Shown here: positions 10,976 through 23,046 of the stretch, piece by piece
Layout: every line of letters begins with the position of its first letter
Numbering within the stretch: the stretch's first letter is position 1
NCBI GenBank assembly: GCA_022818135.1
Contig: JAFMSR010000005.1
Location: 34,420,872 to 34,484,871 of the forward strand
Source of the DNA: Saxidomus purpurata
Taxonomy: Eukaryota; Mollusca; Bivalvia; Venerida; Veneridae
Length of the DNA: 64,000 nt
Direction of reading: 5' to 3'
The notes under the pieces: model-generated
What the model saw: only the letters and a program-made list of their open reading frames with translations
What the model was told of the DNA's origin: nothing
Database searches by the model: none
Position numbers and translations under genes: made by a program

Positions 10976-11500
10976 AAGACAGTACGATTTGCCTCCCTTG
11001 GGATAATATGTAACTACTAATAAAGGATGTACGATTTTTCTCCCTTCAGAAAGAAAGGAAGATCAAAGCACTGAAAGTGCTGACAAGGAGTCCTCTGTAA
11101 AATTGGGCACAAGGGGATTTTTCTTACAGACAATGAATGATCATTTTTGTCAATACTTCGTTAACAGTAATTGATTTTGGTTACTATCCGTTTATTTTAA
11201 TCACAGACCTGAAGTTCTTTGATAACACATCATGTTGCTGTTATTTTATTTTTTTCAAAAACATAGTTTTGCTGGACACTTTTTGACGAAGTCAGATATA
11301 GTGCTTTTTAATTTATGTAACTAGCTTTGATTATAACACATGTTCTTCAAACTGTATAAAAGTAATATATTTTTGAGCATATAGTCATATAAAAAGGTTC
11401 TATTATGCATTCCTGTCAAGTATATCTGTAGATTAGAAATAATACGCTACCAAATAATAAAGTGTTTCAAACGTTTTGGAAATTCCTGTTTAAACATATA
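10976..11500. other. non-coding spacer
   Basis: Two short degenerate blocks near 10980-11045 (agtacgatttgcctccctt) recur at 14000-14210 as part of another repeat. No gene is supported. Confidence 0.4.
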
Positions 11501-12022
11501 TACTGAACAGCAAAAGAAACTATACTGGTAGTATATTGTCAATTTATTCCGATAAAATGTTTCAGATCAAAACCAATTTTTTGAATATGAAAACATAACC
11601 AATTAATAATAATTCCTGAAAATGTCATCGGTCTTGAAGAATTCTTAACGTCGTTATAGGTCAAATGAAATCAAATACCATCGAAATCAAAAATACACAA
11701 TTCATTTCATTGAGATCAGAAGTAACCCCAGTTTGAAGGAAACGTCTGCTTAACGCCTGGACAGTCGCTGGAGTACATCTAAACGTTCTCGCCACATCGG
11801 CTACTGTTCTATTGCACTGCAACATTGCAATAGCGTGAATTTCGAGCAAAACGTCCTGTGCTGTTCAAGCGGCGTTACGGTTGGATGATTTAAGAAATTA
11901 ACAACTGATTATTTTAAAGTACTGTGTAGATAGGCTGAAAACGATCAAAATTGCTGAAGTTTATTATTCAATTAAAAAATATTCGAAATATATACATGTA
12001 TAGTTTCTTTTGCTGTTAAGTA
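11501..12022. mobile_element. non-autonomous Tc1-like element with perfect 19-bp terminal repeats
   Basis: acagcaaaagaaactatac at 11507-11525 is perfectly inverted at 11998-12016. Including one mismatch, the arms extend to 25 bp, bounded by TA on both sides (TA target duplication, as in Tc1/mariner). Inside, the minus-strand peptide at 11661-11849 (TVADVARTFRCTPATVQALS) is a helix-turn-helix remnant of a Tc1-type transposase N-terminus. The element thus looks like an internal-deletion derivative. It abuts the remains of a different Tc1 transposase, whose C-terminus is missing at exactly this border. Confidence 0.75.
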
Positions 12023-12663
12023 TTGTGTAGTGGCGCGGTAGTTTCAGCATTTTCATTCGATTTTTTCAAATCATGATTAATGGCACCCCAAACCATTATA
12101 CTGCCTCCCCCAAACCTATCACGCTCTAAAACACAAACATCGTGGTAACGTTCATGTTGACGTCTGTACAGACGAACTCTGCCATCTGCGAAACTTAAGG
12201 AAAATCGTGATTCGTCGGAAAATACAACTTGATTCCAGTTCTGGTGTCGATTATTGATCATATCACGGGCCCAGCGCACTCAATTCTGCCGGTGACGTTG
12301 AGTTAAGATCTGTCCCCTGTACGGTCGTCTGCAGCGCATTCCATAATCTCTCAATCGTCTTATCACTGTCATTGCATGGATATTCCTACGGCGGCGTCCT
12401 GGTATCCAATTCTCCGTGGAAACTGCTGTTGTGAAATGATTTCTGAGATGACTCTGACGTATGTAATTGTCTTGACGCCGGGTAGTTACACGAGGTTGAC
12501 CGGGTCTCGGACGATCAGCAACACTACCCGTACCCAAGAAACGGTGATGGCGATAAATAGTGGATTGGTGTCATGAAAACGCCCCGCACACTCCCTTTGA
12601 CAGATGCCTGCTTGCAATAAACCAACAATTTGGTTACGCTAATCTTGTCTAAGTCTTGGCATT
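12023..12663 (-). pseudogene. Tc1-like transposase, broken and C-terminally truncated
   Basis: Starting near 12663, the minus strand reads MPRLRQD, an in-frame stop, then RNQIVGLLQAG, the N-terminal DNA-binding start typical of Tc1 proteins. A frameshift near 12540 leads into VADRPRPGQPRVTTRRQDNY and the second HTH region. A TGA at 12280-12282 interrupts before RWARDMI. NQVVFSDESRF holds the first catalytic Asp and FGGGSIMVWGAI follows. The second Asp and the Glu of the triad are absent because the sequence ends at the neighbouring inverted-repeat element. It is clearly non-functional. Confidence 0.85.
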
Positions 12664-13269
12664 ATTTAAATAATCAATGGAAAAAATTAATTCCTATGGT
12701 AAAAGTAAGTGTGTCTATATGAATGTCTAAAATGAAAATTTAAACACACCAAGAGACCTTGGCTGGCGTAATGTCACATTCTTTTATTTGTTGCACGTGC
12801 ACGCCGTGCCGGAAACCATGTGAACCGAGTGCACGAAAATCCGTTGGCAATGACGAATTATTGGTTAAAGTGTAACATAACCGGGGTGGTTTTTTTTGTG
12901 CTGTCTTAATGTAGGAAAATATTTGAAGAAATAAGTGATGCGTTTTAAAAGTCCGTCAGTATAGGTATTTTTGTCTAAGAACAGATGTATTGTGTAACTG
13001 TCTATAAGAATTAAGGTAAAACTTATGAAACTTGTTCAAAGACCTTTGTAAATGACATTACGTGCAAAGCCTTACCCTGGATTCTGTAAGCCAACTTGGG
13101 GTAGGAGGGGGGATAATTTCAAAAAAACACATGACCTTGTATATTTGATCATGAATAACTTTGTAACGTTTCAAAATTGATGTGTATAAAATTGAAAAAG
13201 CATGACCACTGCATGCTGCATAACTATTCTATGACATTTCAAAAGTAAGCCATTTTTAGTATTTCCATA
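12664..13269. other. non-coding spacer
   Basis: This may include the 5' end of the Tc1 element, but no matching terminal repeat was found. From about 13020 the sequence grades into the repeat family that becomes tandem at 13270. No gene is supported. Confidence 0.4.
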
Positions 13270-13945
13270 TAATAGTCTGGTAAACACTGTGACACAATTC
13301 TAAGTTAAAAAGGGGCATAAATATATCAAAAATCAAACACATTGGTGAAGATGTTGATAGTAAACATACCTTTTAAGTTTCAAGTCAATACGTTTGATAG
13401 TATTCAAGAAATTTGACTCTATAAAAATCATTAACTAAAAATTCTAAGTTAAATCTAACAAAAATCAAAACAGAGTTATGGGGATTGTTTCCTCAAGTGA
13501 AGATGTTAATGGTGGACACATAATTTGAGTTTCAATTCAATACCTTTGAAAGAATTCAAAATATTTGACTTTATAAAAACTTTAACCAAAAATTCTAAGT
13601 TAAAAAGAGGCATAAATCTGTCAAAAATCAAAACAGAGTTATGGGAATTGTTTCCTCTAGTGTAAATATTGATGGTAAATATACATTTTGAGTTTCAAGT
13701 CAATACCTTTGATAGTATTCAAGATATTTAAATTTATAAAAATCTTTAACAAAATATTGTAAGTAAAAATGGGGCATAAATCTGTCAAAAATCAAAATAG
13801 AGTTATGGGGATTGCTTCCTCAGGTGAAGATGTTGATGGCAAGCATATAGTTTGAGTTTCAAGTCAATACTTTTGATTTTATTCAAGATATTTGACTTTT
13901 TAAAAAACTTTAACCAACGCAAACGCCGACGCCGACACCGACGCT
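13270..13945 (+). repeat. diverged tandem repeat, about four units of ~155 bp
   Basis: Each unit carries ttctaagttaaa, ggcataaatctgtcaaaaat, gagttatggg(g/a)att, gatgttgatgg and gtttcaagtcaatac in order. The array ends with actttaaccaacgc followed by gccgacgccgacaccgacg. Similar GCCGACGCCGACG terminal sequence closes the array at 63.9 kb, so both belong to a common family. It is non-coding. Confidence 0.75.
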
Positions 13946-14342
13946 GTGGCGAGTGAAATAGTCTCCTTATTCTTAGAATAGTCGAGCTAATAAAAACGAT
14001 TTAGTCAATACGACTTATCTCGCTTGGGATAGAGCGATAGGTAACTTTTTTTCACTTATTTAAGTAAGTAAGATTTTATTATCTTTGGATAATAAGAAGG
14101 AAACTATGTTTTTACTTAAGTCAGTACGATTTGTCTCCATTTGGAGCAAAAATTGTGGTTGTTAAGGGTCTTTTTTCTCCTTTTAAGTCAATACGATATG
14201 TCTCCCTTGGAAAGAAAGAATGGTAGGCCTAACTCAATTTTAACTAATTCAAGTAACGTTGATGTGTATCCCTTACAAGAACAAGAGTATCAACCTGTTA
14301 GAACAATAGAGCAAACAAGTCGTATTCACCTGTTTGAACTAT
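13946..14342. repeat. short degenerate repeats and spacer
   Basis: The phrase agtcaatacgatatgtctcc recurs in variants near 14005, 14122 and 14185, also seen near 11030. Open frames here track the repeats and are not supported as genes. Confidence 0.4.
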
Positions 14343-14680
14343 AAAGCTGAGAAGGCTAATTTGGCCAATTTTGCATACGTCAAGGGCCATTTTCCAAAAG
14401 TGCCTTGTGAAATTTGGCTGGTTATCGATTTTACATAGATATAGTGCGCACAAATATTTTCACCCAGTTGCGTGAACATCGGATGAAAATGTCTGAGAAG
14501 GCTAATTTGGCCAATTCTGCATAATTGAAGGGCCATATTCCAAAAGTGCCTCCATAGAGTTGGCTGGTTATCAAACTTGGTGGAGAAATTATAACCACAA
14601 ATATGGTCAACAAGTTTTGTGAAGATCAAAAGCGGACAAAGCGGGCGTTCCTATAATACGTCCCTTCGGGTATGTAAAAA
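14343..14680 (+). repeat. two-unit dispersed repeat
   Basis: gagaaggctaatttggccaa begins units at about 14348 and 14496, each with agggccat, ccaaaagtgcc and ggctggttatc in order. The segment ends with agcggacaaagcgggcgttc then a hairpin-like cgtcccttcggg. Two overlapping minus-strand frames are produced by this repeat. Confidence 0.65.
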
Positions 14681-15005
14681 GGAAATTTAACTATGTTTTT
14701 CCTAATTTAGATAAAAAGATTTGTTTCTTTACGGGCGCGGTACTAAACAAATTATTAAAATGAACAATAACAAAATGGGACCAAAAGACAACAACAACAA
14801 CACTTACTCACACTTGGTTGTAAAAAATGTTGATTATTGACATCAGATTCGGCGACATCATAAAACGTTATGAAGTAAAAGATGTAACATTGCTAGCAAA
14901 GATGAAGAAACGCTCTTGAATCTAAAACAAGAAGAATCGATGCATTCAATATTATTGTTTATTTTTTGGTATCAGGTATTGGAATAAGGCATTTAGATCA
15001 CGTAT
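14681..15005. other. non-coding spacer before assembly gap
   Basis: Nothing was recognised apart from a short CAA run near 14790. Confidence 0.4.
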
Positions 15006-15505
15006 NNNNNNNNNNNNNNNNNNNNNNNNNNNNNNNNNNNNNNNNNNNNNNNNNNNNNNNNNNNNNNNNNNNNNNNNNNNNNNNNNNNNNNNNNNNNNNN
15101 NNNNNNNNNNNNNNNNNNNNNNNNNNNNNNNNNNNNNNNNNNNNNNNNNNNNNNNNNNNNNNNNNNNNNNNNNNNNNNNNNNNNNNNNNNNNNNNNNNNN
15201 NNNNNNNNNNNNNNNNNNNNNNNNNNNNNNNNNNNNNNNNNNNNNNNNNNNNNNNNNNNNNNNNNNNNNNNNNNNNNNNNNNNNNNNNNNNNNNNNNNNN
15301 NNNNNNNNNNNNNNNNNNNNNNNNNNNNNNNNNNNNNNNNNNNNNNNNNNNNNNNNNNNNNNNNNNNNNNNNNNNNNNNNNNNNNNNNNNNNNNNNNNNN
15401 NNNNNNNNNNNNNNNNNNNNNNNNNNNNNNNNNNNNNNNNNNNNNNNNNNNNNNNNNNNNNNNNNNNNNNNNNNNNNNNNNNNNNNNNNNNNNNNNNNNN
15501 NNNNN
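15006..15505. other. assembly gap (500 N)
   Basis: Exactly 500 unknown bases, a conventional scaffold gap of unknown true size. Open frames reported across it are artefacts. Confidence 0.99.
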
Positions 15506-15934
15506 AATTCAATTTGGATTTATTCAGGAATAAGATCATATACATACTAATTTTATAACAATACAGACACTTTTTAATACAGAGCGCTGCTAATATCATT
15601 CTTAAAAATAGTAAATATTACTTTAAAACAGTCCGCTAGATCTTCATATGGAAAAGCAGCAGCAGGAAGCAATAAACGAAAAATCGTAACATACAGTCCT
15701 TAAGGTATTTTAGCAAACATACAGTTACTAGCAATGAAAATAGATTAGAACCACCATTTAAGAAATTGGAAAACATGCTATAAATAGTAACTGAGATGAA
15801 CTGGTTAGAAGCCCAGAGGTATTCTCACGTGTATCGGTGCTGTGCACCGGACATGTAAAAGATCAAGGGGTCTATCCATAAAAGAACTATGGTCTGGTAT
15901 CCGGATTCCCTTGTATCTGCATCTGTTTCTCTTC
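15506..15934. other. non-coding flank left of the duplication
   Basis: No gene is supported. Sequence similarity with the second unit starts at roughly 15935. Confidence 0.4.
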
Positions 15935-16161
15935 AAAAGCTCACCCAGGGACTTATCAACAATCATAGAAAACAAAACAGTTCAACACAATCGCTAGCAC
16001 AAATCGATAAACACAATTCTCAAACATGCTATAAATACTAACAATCAGCCGGGTCTTTCTAAGACAACACACTAACTAGCACCCATCTTTAAAAACAATT
16101 CTAAAACATATTATAAATACAGTCCACATGGTCATCTTAAGACAACACAGTAGGCCGCAGT

Positions 16162-16427
16162 ACCGTTAAAACGTCCACAGGGTCTTCCCGGGACAGTGCA
16201 ATAGCTAGCAACACCGTTAAAACGTCCATTTAGTTTTCCTAGTACAGTGCAATAGCTAGCACCAGCGTTAAAACATCCACAGAGTTTTCCTAGGACAGTG
16301 CAATAGCTAGCACCACTGTTAAAACATCCACAGAGTTTTCCTAGGACAGTGCAATAGCTAGCACCACTGTTAAAACATCCACAGAGTTTTCCTAGGACAG
16401 TGCAATAGCTAGCACCACTGTTAAAAC
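16162..16427. repeat. 51-bp tandem array, five units, at the 3' end of syntaxin A
   Basis: Five full 51-bp units start at 16162, 16213, 16264, 16315 and 16366, with a partial one to 16427. Each contains cctaggacagtgcaatagct and agcaccactgttaaaac or variants. The rightmost unit overlaps the last syntaxin codons and its TAG at 16392-16394, so the array is a multiplication of the transmembrane tail end plus stop into the 3'UTR. Unit B has only about one unit at 32785-32830. A 153-residue open frame through the array is in the wrong frame and is not a protein. Confidence 0.95.
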
Positions 16428-19400
16428 AATTAGCAATATAGCTACGACTATAATAATCAGTATAAGCCTCCTCCGTCTCGATGATGTCTGTAAAAGAATT
16501 TAAATTCTGTGATTTTGATACAGTCGAGTTAATTGTAAAACAATGATATATTAAAGGCGTTTTCTGGCGGGTCTTTTCATCCTGACAAAACATATCTAAT
16601 ATTGACGTACATGTATCTATCTCTTCATTTGGACAGTACGCTTTGTTTCAGTATTAACTGCAAATATACAGGCGCAGAATTTAGTATACTCATCAGGATC
16701 TAGTAGCAAAGTAGCAATCTCTTATCGCCAGCAGGGTAAGAAATGCTACAATAATTTCATTTTAATTCTAACAGAATTGTCTACACTTGTCATTATCAAA
16801 TATTTCTTATCCTCTATAGTACCGGTACATGTAGCTAATTAAGACTGGTAAAATATATATTTGACGAGTAGCATTTCACCGCATATAGATACTTACCACA
16901 TTTTTTTCTTTTTCATCAAGCTTTTGCACCGCAGTTTGAACATTCAAGACCACTACATTTATATTTTTTGCTGCTTTAGCTGAAGTAAATTTTTGTAGTA
17001 AAAAGTAACTTGTTGATTGATATATGAATAGATGATTGTCTACTTTACAAGGTAAAATAACATATTTTGATAGCAGAAAGCTACTAGTTCTTCAAATGTA
17101 AAGGACTATTGCGTCTGCACTTCTTTCAAGTGGCACTTCATAAACTAGAAAGTTCTATTACAAAGAATGCATTCATAGTTCATCAATGTCTTCATATATG
17201 TCTTCAAGTGTCAGAATATCAAATTTGCTAAATGGAGGAATGTGGAGAAATATATTTATAAAAAAACACGAAATGTACCTATATCTTCTCCTTGTTCTTC
17301 AATCATACCGGCAAGGTCTTTGAAAATGTCATTGATATCACAGATGTCTTGCTAGAATTGGAATACAATGTCATAATTGAATATCACAGAAGTCTTGCTA
17401 GAATTGGAATAAAATGTCATTATTGATGCCGTGCTTAAATAATAAAATTGTCTTTAATATCACAGATACTTTACTAGAATTTTAAATATGCCAGTAATAT
17501 CGCAGATGTCTTGCTAGCACTGAAAACAAAATCTGATATTTGTGTCTTTAACGCTTTGGTCATAATCAAATAGCATTTTAAATGTTGACTTATTAAACAT
17601 CTTTTAATTCTATGCTTTAAACAGGCATGGCCTACAAGAATAAGAACAAATAGTGCAGAAAAGAAAAATAAAATCGTTTAGCAAAGAATAATATTTCGTC
17701 TGCCAAAATATGAGTTCTAAATATATCTAACCTCTAACTGCATTAGTACTTGTTTTCCTTCTTTGATTAAATCTAAATCAATTTCGGCTGGTATAGTTTC
17801 GATTTGAATCTGTTCACTAGAATGTAATTCAAAAGTATCTTGATCATGTTCCAACTTAAGACAATAAGTATAAGTATACTAGAAGTAAATTGGAGAGAAC
17901 ATTATGTATGGCATTTTATCATGAAACCGTCAACAATTATGCTGCATAGCCCAGTTTCATATATCTCACCAGATATAAGGTATCTTTACATGGGCCTTTT
18001 CATGAGTACCGTAGGTTTACAACTTCGAGTTAGTTTTGCCAGATTTTTCCTATAAGAATTCTTCTTGCCATTACAAGTATAATATCAAATATGGTATGCG
18101 CATTTTCTTAAATAAAGAAGATTAAAGGCTACTAGAGCACAGTTAGTGTTGCGAACATCTTTACTGCGTCCCATGACCTATCTTTGACAAGTGCATCCAA
18201 CAAATTATATATTTTTCTATTTTTTTATCATTATGTATGCTTATCGGATGACTTGTAAGTGCTTATTATTCAATACCCATCTTTGTAGAGCAAGCCGTTT
18301 TCATCCACATCAATTCCCTGCAATAGATATGTTTTGAACAGAAAATCATCATATGTTAAAATATACAACGAATTTACTCCTAGCAACATTTACAACCCCT
18401 GATAATTTGATACATTTATAATACCACTATTTACTATCAAAAAAACAATCAAGACAGCCATCCCTTGTTTGGCTTATGGGACACTTTCGTGTGTTATCAC
18501 ATTCGCCTCCCGAATCCATACAGGAAACATGTCATTAAGAAATCCATGTTAAAAAATATTAATCAGTATGCACGTAAATAAAGACCTAACTTTATCTATC
18601 AATAATATTAAAACATTTTAAGTAACAAAGAACGACTTACAAAGCATCCCGACTTTATGAGCGAACTTCGTATGCTATCCCTTTCTTTTATGCGAATGAT
18701 TTTCTGTTGTTCGTTGAACTCCTTTAGAATGTCTTTGAAGTTTTCTACAAATAGTCTATGCCGATTCTTCCTGTCTTTTTGCTTAAAATGGAATTATGCA
18801 CATTTTTTTTCAGGTAAAAATCAAGCTGAAATATGTGTGTGTAAAAAGGGCTGAGGAAATAATAGCTTTTAACCCAATACACCAAACTCTTCCTGCTACC
18901 AGTACGAAATAATAACTTTCCAAATATTCCTTTTCGTATTTTGACTTGGAGAGTCAATTAAAAAAACACAATGCATGCAGGAGTTGCTTCCCTTCCAACA
19001 ACAACAATAACACAAGGGAGATCACCGCAAAGAAAGGGAGAACTACATGTATTATTTTATTCGTCATTTTTTTTTTTATTTCTAAAGCACCAACTTCAAA
19101 TACTAATGCGGCATTATTATTAGTTTAACACATTTAAATGCACAGCAACTGAAAATTGCTTTCATAAAACTGTCACCAAAAATACACTATGTGCAGTGAG
19201 ATGCGCATAATGTCACTTTAATAAAAGAACACCAGTATATATATAAAATTTCTAAAATAGGGTAAGTCTATTTCATTGTCGTAAATATATTTTTTACAGT
19301 TGATTTACTTAATTTGTTGCATTGTGAGACTGTTTAACTTGCTGTCTTTCTGTTAATTTTATGAAGTTTCAACAACTTTGAACCAGTAGTAGTTGCATTG

Positions 19401-22400
19401 ATAAACGTATTCAGAACCTTTTTCATTTAACAATTAGATATTGTTACAACATCATGCATCAGTCTAAAAGTATTTTCATATTCTTCGGGTGTTTGAGGTG
19501 TTTACAGACTGGTTTATTGGATTGAGACTTGACTAATTTATCTGATCGAGTGTATATTGATTTATTAGTTCGGTTATTGTTTTTGCGTTAACAGACTGGT
19601 TTGTGTGCGTTGCCAAACTGGTTTCGGTTCGGGTGGTTATGGCGTTGCAAGACATTTCGGATATATGGTGTAGATCGACTGGTTTATTGCAATCTTATTA
19701 TTAGTACCTCCTTACCTCTGTATCATCGAAAAGGATACTTAACATATAATCTTTAACATGCGATAGTTGTTTGAGATAAAAGAGAAAGTGTTACTTTCAT
19801 TCTCATTGCAAGTGCATCAAAATTTATGGGCATTGTCTTCCGCGGACTTTTCATGATATGCTATTTCGTCGTGCATTCATTTTTTCTTCTATTAATGTTG
19901 GACGATTTTTGTTTGGACCTTAAATTAATGGCACAGTTTTACGAGCCAAATGTCTTACCTGCGCATCATCAGTGCATAGAGCATCTCCATATTGCTTTAC
20001 TGCAAGGTTAGTATCTTTCGTCAACTGGCTTGTCTCCGACTGTATTGCACTTCTGTTTGATAAGATAGTAAGCAAGCATAGCTTATATTCAAAAGTTGAC
20101 TTTAGGCAATGTTTCCAGTTTGAAAATATGTTATACCCCCTTAATCGATGAAAGAAATTGAACTAACTAGCACTAACTTAGAGTCACATTGGAATTTAAA
20201 ACTTTTTAAGCTAGCTCTCCCGAATCAAAATGGTCTTATGTGTGAATTATGAATGAGGACTAGACTTAGTTATTAAACATCACCTTAATCTTGTAGCTCT
20301 TTATGATTAGCCTATAAAACTGGTTATTATTCTATTTAGATAACGGGACCGACTTGTATCGATCAGGACCGACTTTTCTCCATTAGATATATATCAACTA
20401 TATCAACACATACGCAAGATGATCGATTTAAAAAAAAATTAATTTTGTAGCTGAAAATAGTTAAATTACGACCGCAGATAGCGTACATCTGGTCTAACTT
20501 GTTTTGAATAGTTATGATCGTAAATATTCAGTCAATCTTAATGTCAAGTGACGTCACAATTCTCTTATACGTAACACATACGCAGATGATCATTCAGTGA
20601 CGTTTCCAAAAGAGATACGTTGCCATTTGTAACAATCTTAAGACACTTTTATTTTAATGTTAAAACAAAAGCATACATTTTATTTCTGAGATCACGCGAG
20701 TCCTTTGACGTTCCCAAACTCTCCACCATCTTCTTCAGTTGTTGAGCTGGAAATTGGAACATCCATTACACAGGAATTACCCAAATATTTCCTTCGAGAA
20801 TTTTTCTAAAAAACTTTAATTTAGCTATACATATATTTAACAAACAAATAGATAACATGAATGATAGTCAGTAACGGGTGAAATTATACGTTACTTTGCA
20901 GATATATCCAAGCAAGTTTATTTCTTATCTGTATCTTTATATAGAAGAAGTCTCTTTCACCTCGACAATGACTGCCTACCTTTTTATATTTACAAAATAT
21001 GTTTAAGCATGTCATTAATTGGAAAGAAATAAGAAAAGAAAAATAAAAAAAAAATAGAAACATGAGGCGGAAAATTTCTTTAACCTGCATTTCATGCTCT
21101 TAACTGCATATGTTGGAATTTGAAATATTAGTGGCGTAACTGCTATTATCTTTTTATATATAAGGTGAATGAATTGCACCATAAGCAAAATCTGATATGC
21201 GTACTTAAGTCATGAGAACTTTAACAGGTCTTTGTCGAAAGGAGAAAGAGGTACTATTGTACTCTCAGTGTTAAGACTAGTATAAGTTGTACATAAGCGT
21301 GTTTTACGTCGAGAAACCACAAAAACACGTGCGATCAACCTATTGACTTTTCTTCACGAGTTGTCATGCAAACAAGAAGAAGACGGTCATGATTGCACTA
21401 TATACGTTGAACGTCCATAACGTAATAAACCGTATACGCGGGTTAAGATACGTTTGGCCTTCCATAGAAGCGACAGTTACCGTATGGAACACGTTTTGTC
21501 TGTATGAATTTAAAGGCTATGCCGACAGCTCCTGAATGTTGAAAACTCAGACCTCTGAGGCAAATGTTGACACTTTAAGACAACCTTGAAAATGACCTTG
21601 GACACACTTTTACCAGGTTTGAAAATTTTCATTTTACCAACGTTCGCGTACAAGCCCCTGTGGGATTATGTTTTGAGTGCGTACACATATTTTTTCATAG
21701 ACATAAAGCAGACATGTCGTACTCAAACCCAGGTATATTGACATCTTATGAGAACGCTGAAAATCGACCTTTCATTAAAAAACAAAACAAAAACAAGAGC
21801 CATGTTAGACATGGCCATCCGCCCGCCAAGTGCTTTTTCTATAACCAAGAAATTTGAATTGAGAGGAATGGACATGGTATAGTTTCTAATTCAATAGCAT
21901 ATTAGTATTTGGTGGGTGTAATTAGACAAGGTAGAGTTATGGTTCTTAGGCATGTACTTCAAATCATTGTGCTCTATCTCTGTATTAAGTTTCAAGTAAT
22001 TACCTCCAGTTCTTTTGGAGTTATGCTCCGGACAAGAAAAATCAAGCAAATGTAACAAAGGGGAGTAATAAAAAAAGGCAAGATAGAGTTATGGTTCTTG
22101 GACACTGCACTTTCCCTCATTATTCTCTACCACTGTATAAAGTTTCAAGTAATTCCCTTCAGTACTTTTAGAGTTATGCTCCGGACAATAGTGTGGCGGA
22201 CGGACGGACAGAGCCCGTAACTATATCCCCTCCGCCAAAGCGGGGGATAAAAAAAACATGCGCAGGTTAGCAGAGAAGGTGACCCCTGCGCGTGACCTCT
22301 GTATGTGGGCCAATGGAAATTTTACTTTCATGTTACAGCTCAATCTATTTACTGACGTATACAACACACGCAGTACACCGAAAGTAGCATAACGTAATGT

Positions 22401-23046
22401 ACAGTGTTTACAAAAACACATGCATGTCTGTCGAGTGTGTAACAAAATATGCCGGCTGGGCAAATGATATAGATCACCCAAGAGACAATTTTTAATCCGA
22501 GACATATTTCGACGTCGAGCGGCAAGACTTAAAGGCCAACCTAACGGAGATCATGTCATTATTACAAACCAGAAATAATATGCCTGTATTAAACTTATTG
22601 TTGCTCTGAGAAACAGTTCTTGTCATCCCTTTTACTACTTACTGTTACGAGAGATGCTCTGCAAGTTATTTCGTATGTACTGATCGGGACTGCATTGAAC
22701 TTCCGTTTTATCTGCAAATACAGTGAACAATGATGCAGGTGGTAAAAAGCATTTTTGGTACATTAGACTGCTTAAGAAATGCGGAATGGTTTGAAAGACG
22801 TATTGTTTTCCATGTTACATGTACCAGCTGAAAACTTGAAAAAGACAAACCTAGTTAATAAACCACAAGTAAAGCAACTTCGTGAAATTGTGCATCATCG
22901 TAACTACTAAATTTCAATCGCGAAAATGTATAATTTGACTATTACCAGGTAGAAAAAAAAACAATGTAATTAAAATACTACATACCTGCTTCACGTGCAC
23001 TTTCATCAAAACCTCGAAAAGATCCCTTTCCTACAACGACCGCCAT
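16392..23046 (-). CDS. syntaxin-7/12-like Qa-SNARE, copy A (10 exons, 270 aa)
   Basis: An endosomal t-SNARE, expected to drive fusion at endosome/lysosome membranes. Coding exons (5' to 3'): 22986-23046, 22643-22711, 20677-20746, 19959-20052, 18641-18781, 18277-18317, 17732-17816, 17279-17351, 16897-16979, 16392-16487. All introns are GT-AG and phases join to 813 nt. The start MAVVVGKGSFRGFDES resembles the GSFRDF start of STX12. LGTSKDSRDLR and SQLTKDTNLAVKQYG match the Habc region. The SNARE motif contains QLEQDICDINDIFKDLAG and zero-layer Gln in MIEEQGEDI. The last exon encodes RRRR plus a ~20-residue hydrophobic anchor (LILIIIVVAILLIVLTVV) and ends ALS-stop. Length matches STX7/12 (261-276). 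Oddities: IKEGKQ replaces IKEREQ of copy B, and acidic residues after the zero layer are largely lost. Expression is unknown. Confidence 0.9.
17336..17405 (-). repeat. 46-bp duplication of the exon-8 splice acceptor (copy A only)
   Basis: The true acceptor lies at 17352-17353 (minus-strand CTAG before exon 8). A second copy of the same junction, with the same ccaattctag followed by caagac, occurs 46 bp upstream in the intron at 17398-17399. Use of the upstream site would add 46 nt and shift the frame. Copy B has a single site here. Confidence 0.75.
21400..22462. repeat. segment present in unit A and missing from unit B, containing a dispersed repeat
   Basis: The flanks cggtcatgatt and atcac(c/t)(c/t)(a/g)agagacaa are adjacent in unit B (about 41205-41240) but about 1.06 kb apart here. 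The inner part (about 21795-22250) has acaagagccatgttagacat, two copies of agagttatggttctt, a gcggacggacgg run and tccgccaaagcgggggataa. These features mark a common mollusc repeat family. The segment lies in intron 2 of syntaxin A. It could be an insertion here or a deletion in B. Confidence 0.65.

Noticed and set aside
14339..14629. 96-residue minus-strand frame
   Set aside because: It lies entirely in a two-unit dispersed repeat, and an overlapping frame shows the same pattern.
14952..15599. Long frames across the N runs at 15.0 and 54.9 kb
   Set aside because: They consist mostly of unknown bases and are artefacts of the gaps.
16132..16593. 153-residue minus-strand frame with 17-residue repeats (CFNSGASYCTVLGKLCG) as a repeat protein
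   Set aside because: It is out of frame with the syntaxin last exon, which explains the sequence by a tail anchor and stop. The periodicity comes from the 51-bp DNA array, and unit B does not preserve the frame.
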